A stretch of 36,427 nt of DNA from CAZXCQ01 sp964639275. GTDB taxonomy: Bacteria > Desulfobacterota > DSM-4660 > Desulfatiglandales > Desulfatiglandaceae. Numbering within the stretch: position 1 is the first letter of the stretch; every line of letters starts with the position of its first letter. The stretch is from assembly GCA_964639275.1 (NCBI GenBank), contig CAZXCQ010000021.1:1-36427 (forward strand), in the 5' to 3' direction. This document shows, piece after piece, positions 31,377 to 36,427 of this stretch. Under the pieces are notes generated by a model. The model made no database searches. It was not told where the DNA came from and saw nothing but the letters and a program-made list of their open reading frames with translations. Both the position numbers and the translations under genes were made by a program.

Positions 31377-32483
31377 TTATGAAACGGCGCACGCGTAGAT
31401 CTTGTGCGCCAAGAACTCCGGGGAAACCCGGGCAATTTGAAAACCCGGGCGGGCCAGCACCTCCCCGATTCTTGACTCAAAAAGCCCCTGGTCAACAGGT
31501 TTGCCCTTGAGGGCCTTTTCAATCTCGTGGATGGGTGAAGTGGGTCTCAAGGGGGAGGCGTGGATAGTGCCGGAGATGATGATATCCTCGATTTGATCGT
31601 CCTTTTTCCAGACGATGATCCGCATAAAGGGACCCTGGAGAACCTTGAACTGGATCATCTTTCGTTTTGCGTCCGGAGGGATTTCACCAGGCCTGTTCTC
31701 AGCCCGCTCCATAAAAAAATCATCACTCGTATACTCGCTCTCCATTTCCCTGTAATAGGTGTTTTCTTTATCTGTCAGTTCGCCGGGAGACAATTTTACC
31801 TGGAAGACATCCTCGATCCGATCCCTATAGATATCCCTTATTTCATCCAGGTCGATATCTCTCCCCACCACCTTTTCGAGATAGGTTATTCTCTCCTGAA
31901 TGCTCTTTGCCTCCTTATCCAAAAACTTCTCGGGGGGGGCCGGTATGGCCTTTGCAATCAGATGAACGTCGGGCTCCTTTACCTGGATTCCCGAACCCAT
32001 CTGGATCGCCTTTTCTTCGAAAAAACAGGAAGAGGGACCGATCTTTCTCCATGCCCCGTCAGGGCACCTGACCTCCACATCGTTTAGTGGCCTGAACCGG
32101 CACTCGATGCCAAAGTAATTCGAGATGCCCCTGGCAACTGCGGTAAGGGTCTTTTCAAACATCTTTGGCACGTCCTGCGGGACCTTTGGATTGGCCCTCT
32201 TCAGATGGAGAAAGGTGAAGATATACCCTGTGTCGCCAAAGATGGGACCCCCGCTGGCGATGACCCGACAGACCGGGATGCCTTTGCTTCTGCAAAATTC
32301 CAGGTTGATCTCCTTCTGGGGGTCGTTAAAGAAATTGAGGACCAGGCTGGGTATCGGAAACCGGCAAAAGCTGACCGTCTCGGGCGCAATCCCCTCGCTC
32401 ACAGCCCGCATCAGGACCGGTCTGTAGATCGCGGTTTCGGCATAGCTCAACCGGTCAATCTCCAGGAATCTCCATCTTTCCAT
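31377..32483 (-). CDS. Biotin/lipoate ligase-family (LplA-like) protein
   Basis: A 368-residue protein related to lipoate-protein ligase A. The start at 32483 (MERWRFLEIDRLSYAETAIY) is preferred because AGGTGA lies about 6 nt upstream and the opening is the family's 'NMALDEA'-like helix; the frame is open further to 32594 but then overlaps the dehydrogenase gene. The substrate-loop region reads VCRVIASGGPIFGDTGYI, corresponding to the LplA RRxSGGGAVFHDxGN motif but with changed residues. The C-terminal 90 residues resemble the lipoate-ligase accessory domain. It might attach lipoate or another acyl group, or bind an acyl-adenylate. Its place between acyl-CoA dehydrogenase and transporter genes is unexpected and may mean a modified role. 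Confidence 0.75.
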   Translation of the reverse strand: MERWRFLEIDRLSYAETAIYRPVLMRAVSEGIAPETVSFCRFPIPSLVLNFFNDPQKEINLEFCRSKGIPVCRVIASGGPIFGDTGYIFTFLHLKRANPKVPQDVPKMFEKTLTAVARGISNYFGIECRFRPLNDVEVRCPDGAWRKIGPSSCFFEEKAIQMGSGIQVKEPDVHLIAKAIPAPPEKFLDKEAKSIQERITYLEKVVGRDIDLDEIRDIYRDRIEDVFQVKLSPGELTDKENTYYREMESEYTSDDFFMERAENRPGEIPPDAKRKMIQFKVLQGPFMRIIVWKKDDQIEDIIISGTIHASPLRPTSPIHEIEKALKGKPVDQGLFESRIGEVLARPGFQIARVSPEFLAHKIYACAVS

Positions 32484-32509
32484 GGTATCACCTGGTGTAT
32501 CTCCCATTC

Positions 32510-33670
32510 CTAGAGCCCCAATTCCTTTGCGATGATAATCCGCTGGATTTCCGATGTCCCCTCGGTTACGGTATAAAGCCTGCCATCGCGCCAAAATCTC
32601 TGGATGGGATATTCCATCATGTAGCCGTACCCGCCGTGGATCTGCATGGAAAAGGCCAGGATCTTCTGGAGGATTTCAGCGGTAAAGAGTTTGACCATGG
32701 CAGCCTCCTTGCGGACCTTTTTCCCCTGATCGTACATCCTAGCCACCCGATAGGTATAACTCCGCATGATATCAATGTATGTGGCCATCTCTGCCAGCCT
32801 GAACCGGGTGTTCTGGAATTGGACGATGGGCTTTCCAAACTGGACCCTTTCTTTGGCATATTGCGCTGTCAGGTCGTATGCCGCCTGGGCCGTCCCCGTG
32901 CAACGGGCACCATAGGTGATACGGCCTGAAATAAGGGTGTCGGCCAACTGATCAAACCCGCCCCCTTCCCTCTCCCCGATCATATTGCGGGCCGGGACCC
33001 TGCAATCCTCAAAGACCAGTTCGCCCGTCTCGGCGGACCGGTTTCCCACCTTGTCCAGCTTTCTGGACACCGTAAACCCGGGAGTGCCCTTCTCAACAAT
33101 AAACAGGTTGATCCCCACACCCCGTCTGGTTGGGTCTGTATAGGCCGCCACGATGACATAGTCACAAATGGGGCCGTTGGTGATAAACATCTTGGTGCCG
33201 TTGATCACATAGCTTTCCCCGTCACGCACTGCCCTTGACTGTATGGAGGCGGCATCCGATCCGACGTTAGGCTCTGTCAGCCCAAAGGCCCCGATCTTTT
33301 CACCCCTTACCGCCGGGATCAAGAATTTCTCTATTTGTTCCTCGGAGCCAAACTGGTAGATGGGCTGGGTGGCAAGACCGCTCTGCGCCATCAATGCGGC
33401 AGCGATCCCTGCATTTACCCTGTTGACTTCCTCTACCATAATGCACTCTGTGATCTTATCGCCGCCCCCGCCGCCCAGTTCCACCGGATATCTCGGACAC
33501 AGGAATCCCTGATCCCCCATCTTTTTAAACAGTTGTCTTGGGAATGTGTGTGTCTCCTCTGCCTCGTCCACCAGGGGGGCAATCTCCTTTTGTGCAAAGT
33601 CTTGAATGGCGTCACGAAAGATACGGTTTTCTTCTGAAACTTCAAAGTCCATCATAAGGCCACACCTCAT
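32510..33670 (-). CDS. Acyl-CoA dehydrogenase
   Basis: A 386-residue FAD-dependent acyl-CoA dehydrogenase that forms the alpha,beta-double bond of an acyl-CoA and passes electrons to ETF. It has the usual three-domain layout: the flavin motif FGLTEPNVGSDAASIQSRA at about 132-150, YVINGTKMFITNG at about 156, ERVQFGKPIVQFQNTRF, and IHGGYGYMMEYPIQRFWRD. The catalytic base Glu is in the C-terminal YTVTEGTSEIQR. The ATG at 33670 overlaps the hydratase stop (ATGA); an ATG at 33655 with GAGGTG upstream is equally possible. Substrate specificity cannot be read, but the neighbouring CoA-transferase suggests a dicarboxylic or branched acyl-CoA. Confidence 0.94.
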   Translation of the reverse strand: MRCGLMMDFEVSEENRIFRDAIQDFAQKEIAPLVDEAEETHTFPRQLFKKMGDQGFLCPRYPVELGGGGGDKITECIMVEEVNRVNAGIAAALMAQSGLATQPIYQFGSEEQIEKFLIPAVRGEKIGAFGLTEPNVGSDAASIQSRAVRDGESYVINGTKMFITNGPICDYVIVAAYTDPTRRGVGINLFIVEKGTPGFTVSRKLDKVGNRSAETGELVFEDCRVPARNMIGEREGGGFDQLADTLISGRITYGARCTGTAQAAYDLTAQYAKERVQFGKPIVQFQNTRFRLAEMATYIDIMRSYTYRVARMYDQGKKVRKEAAMVKLFTAEILQKILAFSMQIHGGYGYMMEYPIQRFWRDGRLYTVTEGTSEIQRIIIAKELGL

Positions 33671-34452
33671 TCTCCCTTAAATTCCGGTTTTCTCTTTTCA
33701 AAAAAGGCCCTCATTCCCTCTTCGCGATCCTTGGCGGTGAAGAGGAGACAGTCGGCCAGGGTCTCATAGGCCATACCCGCCCCCAGACCGGTCTCCTGGG
33801 ACACATTGATGGCCTTTTTCGCCCATTTGAGCGCGAGAGGGCTCTGTCTGGTCATGCGTCTGGCCAGGGTCATCACGGTCTCCTCCAGTTTGTCCCCGGC
33901 GACCACCTGATTGACCAGCCCGATACGGAGTGCCTCTCCTGCGTCAATGGTGATTCCGGTAAGGATGAGCTCCTTTGCCTTGCCGGGCCCCACAAGCCGG
34001 GGGAGCCTTTGGGTCCCCCCGCTCCCGGGTATGATGCCCAGGAGCATTTCGGGTTGCCCGAACTTGGATGACTCCGATGCAATCCGGATATCACAGGCCA
34101 TGGCCAGTTCAAGCCCTCCCCCGAGACATAGGCCGTCGATCATGGCAATTACGGGTCTGTCCGAATGCTCGAATCTCGTATAAAAACTGCCTCCCAGGCT
34201 TGATGTAAATGCCTCCATCTCCAGGGGCGAAAACCTCGAAAGCTCGGTAAGATCAGATCCTGCCATAAAGCTTTTTCCCCCGGCACCTGAAAGGATCATC
34301 ACCTTTATGGATCTGTCCCCTTCTGCATCCTCCAGTGCCTTGACCATCTCCAGCCGGGCCGCCCGGTTGAGGGCATTTCTCTTCTCCGGTCTGTTGATGA
34401 TGATACGGGCTATGCCATCTTCCTTCCTGTAGATGATGTTTTCAAGGTCCAT
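33667..34452 (-). CDS. Enoyl-CoA hydratase/isomerase family protein
   Basis: A 261-residue crotonase-fold protein. The oxyanion-hole segment is SFMAGSDLTEL, and both catalytic glutamates of true hydratases are conserved: Glu115 in GGGLELAMACD and Glu135 in KFGQPEMLLGIIPG (the equivalents of rat Glu144/Glu164, with the same spacing of 20). It therefore most likely hydrates a trans-2-enoyl-CoA, matching the dehydrogenase encoded next. It starts 15 nt after gctB with GGGGGA before the ATG, and its stop overlaps the dehydrogenase start. Confidence 0.93.
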   Translation of the reverse strand: MDLENIIYRKEDGIARIIINRPEKRNALNRAARLEMVKALEDAEGDRSIKVMILSGAGGKSFMAGSDLTELSRFSPLEMEAFTSSLGGSFYTRFEHSDRPVIAMIDGLCLGGGLELAMACDIRIASESSKFGQPEMLLGIIPGSGGTQRLPRLVGPGKAKELILTGITIDAGEALRIGLVNQVVAGDKLEETVMTLARRMTRQSPLALKWAKKAINVSQETGLGAGMAYETLADCLLFTAKDREEGMRAFFEKRKPEFKGE

Positions 34453-34467
34453 AGATTCCCCCTGTCT

Positions 34468-35283
34468 TTAGATCACTATATTCCTTCCCTTCAATAACCT
34501 CTCCTCCCTCAGATACATCCCTTCGGGGTCCACCCGGTCCCGCAATACGCGCAATTCCTCCTGGGTGGGGGGTTCAAGACATCTCACCTCCTCATGGACC
34601 TTCAGGTCCCACTGAACGCTTTCTTTTATCTCCTGAACCGATGTCATGGGGTGATAACCCATGAGCACCATCTCGCCCTGCCCGTCAAAACAAAAAAGAC
34701 CCAGGGTGGTCACCACCGCATGGGGACCCGTGTTGGGTCTCAGACCGGATGTCAAGCGATCGTCCTTCCCCTTCAGGTAGCCAGGGGTAGTAACAAAATC
34801 GACCGCTTCAGGAAACCGTCTCTTATCATGTTCAAGCACGATGATGGTCCTTTGTGCCAGGCTCCCAAAGTCGCAGGCCCCACCGCTCCCCCCAAAACGT
34901 ATCACGGGCGATGTGTAATCACCGATACAGGTCGTATTGATATTGCCGTAACGATCAACCGAGGCCGCCGACAAGAGCGCCATGTCGGCCCTTCCACCAT
35001 GAAGGACCATCCCGAGTGTATCAAAGGAGTCCCCCAGAAGGGCCGAACTCGAATTCACCACCGGGTCGGCCGTAAAGAGGGGGATACGATCAGGGATTTT
35101 GTCCACGACCGCCCCCCCTTCATAACAGATCGTGATCCGGGGGGCGTGGAGAGACTTGGCCAGCAGCGATACGATGATGGGCCATTGGGTGCCAACCATC
35201 AAGACGCTCCCATCCTCTATCAACTTTGCAGCAGACACAATCATCTGCTCGACTGCCGTAACCCGCCCCCTTCTCTCAGACAT
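34468..35283 (-). CDS. CoA-transferase subunit B, glutaconate CoA-transferase-like
   Basis: A 271-residue beta subunit of a glutaconate-type (class I) CoA-transferase. The start MSERRGRVTAVEQMIVSAAK at 35283 is preferred over the longer frame to 35412, which would lie inside gctA; it overlaps gctA's stop by 8 nt. The Glu in ITICYEGGAV (Glu55 here) lines up with the catalytic Glu54 of Acidaminococcus GctB, so transferase chemistry is retained at least at this position. With subunit A it would move CoA from a donor thioester to a free acid, activating it for the dehydrogenase and hydratase encoded next. Actinobacterial IpdAB, which are ring-opening hydrolases, belong to the same family, so hydrolase activity is an alternative. 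Confidence 0.88.
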   Translation of the reverse strand: MSERRGRVTAVEQMIVSAAKLIEDGSVLMVGTQWPIIVSLLAKSLHAPRITICYEGGAVVDKIPDRIPLFTADPVVNSSSALLGDSFDTLGMVLHGGRADMALLSAASVDRYGNINTTCIGDYTSPVIRFGGSGGACDFGSLAQRTIIVLEHDKRRFPEAVDFVTTPGYLKGKDDRLTSGLRPNTGPHAVVTTLGLFCFDGQGEMVLMGYHPMTSVQEIKESVQWDLKVHEEVRCLEPPTQEELRVLRDRVDPEGMYLREERLLKGRNIVI

Positions 35284-36241
35284 AAGGCACCCCAAAATGA
35301 GTGGTGAGTTTACCGTAGGACACGGGGTCCGCCTCGGACCTCTCGGGTCGAAGCGCCTCCATCCTATCCGCTCCAAGCAACTCCAGATAATCCTTTCGGT
35401 CTCTCGTGTCATAAACCCACTTGTTCATAAAATCTCCAAAGAGCTCCTCGGTACACGTCTCCTGTTCGTAATACGCGTTATAGGGCCAGTCCATATCATA
35501 ATACCCGGCCATGGGGGCAGGATGGCTTCCCCAGGGTTCTTCTACCACGGCGCTCACCCGAAACGCCGGCACAAGGGTGCGGTTGGGGTCTCGGGTAACG
35601 ACATCGGTATCGACGATCTCCTCGGCGCAGATGATGAGCCTTTCGCAGCTCTGCAAACCGTAACGAACCTCCCCCAACATCCCCCATGCCTGGGCATTAC
35701 CATAGGGGTCACATCTTTGAACCTGCATGACGCCCACGTTGTGCTTGATCGGCGGGACCAGACAGACCCGCTCACCGGTAAAGGGTGACGTTTCAAATCT
35801 CAGCCTGTTCTTGACCCCGGAATCGGTTTGTTCCCAATCAAAGCCCGACCCCAGCATGGTCTTGGTCGCAATATAGGGGAGATCCAGTGCGCCTGCAAAA
35901 TAGGCCAGGTTCAGGGCCAGGATCGAATATTCCTCTATCTCGATCTTGTGCGGAACCTCCTCCTTTACGGCGCGGACAAAACAGTGCGCCGTGGTGGGCA
36001 GGGGATTCCACGTAAAGGCGGTGATCAGGTGGCGAACCACCCCTGCCCCGATCATCTGATCTACGGGCATCAAGGCCGCGCACTTCGAGACCGTGAGATC
36101 TCTCTTGCCCTGCCTGATGATCTCATGGACAGCGGCAAATGGCTCCTGCTGGATAAATCCTCCCAGATAGAGGACATCCCCGTCTGCCACAAACCGGGCT
36201 ATGGCCTCGGACATGGGCATGAGTTTTTTAACGTTCCCCAT
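35276..36241 (-). CDS. CoA-transferase subunit A, glutaconate CoA-transferase-like
   Basis: A 321-residue alpha subunit, length as in GctA (about 320). It opens with KKLMPMSEAIARFVADGDVLYLGGF, the family's start and Gly-rich loop, then PFAAVHEIIRQGKRDLTVSK. Further family features are AYFAGALDLPYIATKTMLGSGF, then VGVMQVQRCDPYGNAQAWG. AGAGAGGT precedes the ATG. It is the first gene of the eleven-gene minus-strand operon. Its upstream region holds both repeat families of this window, so promoter control may be shaped by them. Confidence 0.9.
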   Translation of the reverse strand: MGNVKKLMPMSEAIARFVADGDVLYLGGFIQQEPFAAVHEIIRQGKRDLTVSKCAALMPVDQMIGAGVVRHLITAFTWNPLPTTAHCFVRAVKEEVPHKIEIEEYSILALNLAYFAGALDLPYIATKTMLGSGFDWEQTDSGVKNRLRFETSPFTGERVCLVPPIKHNVGVMQVQRCDPYGNAQAWGMLGEVRYGLQSCERLIICAEEIVDTDVVTRDPNRTLVPAFRVSAVVEEPWGSHPAPMAGYYDMDWPYNAYYEQETCTEELFGDFMNKWVYDTRDRKDYLELLGADRMEALRPERSEADPVSYGKLTTHFGVPYV

Positions 36242-36293
36242 ATTCGACCTCTCTAGCCTTTATCTTATTCGTATCAATCTAGCCCTTTTGTAA

Positions 36294-36356
36294 CACTCTA
36301 AGCCGTTTGAAACCCGGCCAATGGGGGTTCCGAACCCCCATTGCCCTGCCCGAGTG
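36294..36356. repeat. Dispersed hairpin repeat, copy 2
   Basis: Outer arms CACTC (36294-36298) and GAGTG (36352-36356); inner 12-bp perfect stem CAATGGGGGTTC (36319-36330) and GAACCCCCATTG (36332-36343). It shares TTTGAAACCCGG and the TTTAAAA flank with copy 1 at 9841-9896. Where copy 1 has CACTT/AAGTG this copy has CACTC/GAGTG, a compensatory change that keeps the outer stem. It lies about 50 bp upstream of gctA. Confidence 0.65.
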
Positions 36357-36373
36357 CCTGTTTTTAAAATAGC

Positions 36374-36427
36374 GTAACATCTCAAAAAACAGGGGCAAAG
36401 GTGTGGCATGGGGGTCTTTTTTTCTTC
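36374..36427. mobile_element. MITE-like element, left half, cut by the window end
   Basis: GTAACATCTCAAAAAACAGG, then GGTGTGGCATGGGGGTC and TTTTTTTCTTC, matches the left half of the element at 15402-15503 with a 9-nt length difference. Its arm matches the right arm of that copy even better. The window stops at the centre of the palindrome, so the other arm and its target duplication cannot be checked. Confidence 0.65.

Noticed and set aside
32484..32594. 37-residue N-terminal extension of the lipoate-ligase-like protein
   Set aside because: It overlaps the acyl-CoA dehydrogenase 3' end, and a good ribosome site supports the ATG at 32483.
35284..35412. 43-residue N-terminal extension of the CoA-transferase B subunit
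   Set aside because: It lies wholly inside gctA, is rich in Arg/Trp/Pro, and family alignment starts at the ATG at 35283.
1..36427. tRNA, rRNA, CRISPR arrays, complete insertion sequences, prophage genes
   Set aside because: I looked for them and found no cloverleaf, no regularly spaced direct repeats, no transposase or integrase ORF, and no phage structural genes.

Overview
The window reads as chromosomal DNA of a strictly anaerobic deltaproteobacterium (Desulfobacterota). This is inferred from gene content, not from a marker gene: selenium-metabolism genes (a LysR regulator next to yedF), a UGA-containing thiol-oxidoreductase gene that looks like a selenoprotein, a 2-hydroxyacyl-CoA dehydratase-type protein, a COG1313-like radical SAM protein, and a long CoA-thioester catabolic operon. 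I see no rRNA, tRNA, CRISPR array, prophage or full insertion sequence.

Layout. 1-2600: two exported proteins of unknown role on the minus strand. 3000-5900: an MFS transporter, then two gene remnants flanking prmA. One is an ornithine cyclodeaminase and the other a carbamoyl-phosphate synthase large subunit (carB). Each keeps its head and part of its tail but has lost the middle. 6200-10600: an HtrA-type protease, a metallo-beta-lactamase-fold hydrolase, and the selenium pair (LysR regulator, yedF). 10600-14600: fbp behind a leader that ends in a terminator-like hairpin, convergent with a tight three-gene operon (radical SAM protein, PPP-type phosphatase, 2-hydroxyacyl-CoA dehydratase-like protein). 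14600-19800: BAX-inhibitor-1 protein, M48 membrane protease, a GH114-like secreted protein, an alpha/beta hydrolase. 20100-22940: a phage-shock locus, pspF divergent from pspABC, with a recognisable sigma-54 promoter in front of pspA. 23000-24900: the predicted selenoprotein, a DUF3047 protein and small ORFs. 25000-36241: eleven genes on the minus strand in apparent transcription order gctA, gctB, enoyl-CoA hydratase, acyl-CoA dehydrogenase, lipoate-ligase-like protein, dppB, dppC, dppD, dppF, solute-binding protein, MBL-fold protein. This looks like an uptake-plus-activation-plus-beta-oxidation module for an organic acid.

The main non-genic signals are two families of short dispersed palindromes. 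One is a 102-bp element at 15402-15503 with GTAAC/GTTAC ends and an 8-bp direct repeat on each side, which is the structure of a MITE. Related copies or arms lie at 36374-36427 (cut by the window end), 18754-18795 and, less surely, 22457-22529. The other is a hairpin repeat at 9841-9896 and 36294-36356 whose outer stem shows a compensatory base change.

The strongest single observation is the selenoprotein at 23002-23613. Its reading frame continues through an in-frame UGA to give a U-P-W-C redox motif, with a possible bacterial SECIS hairpin directly after the UGA, in a window that also encodes selenium-metabolism proteins. All calls come from reading the sequence; no database search was run.
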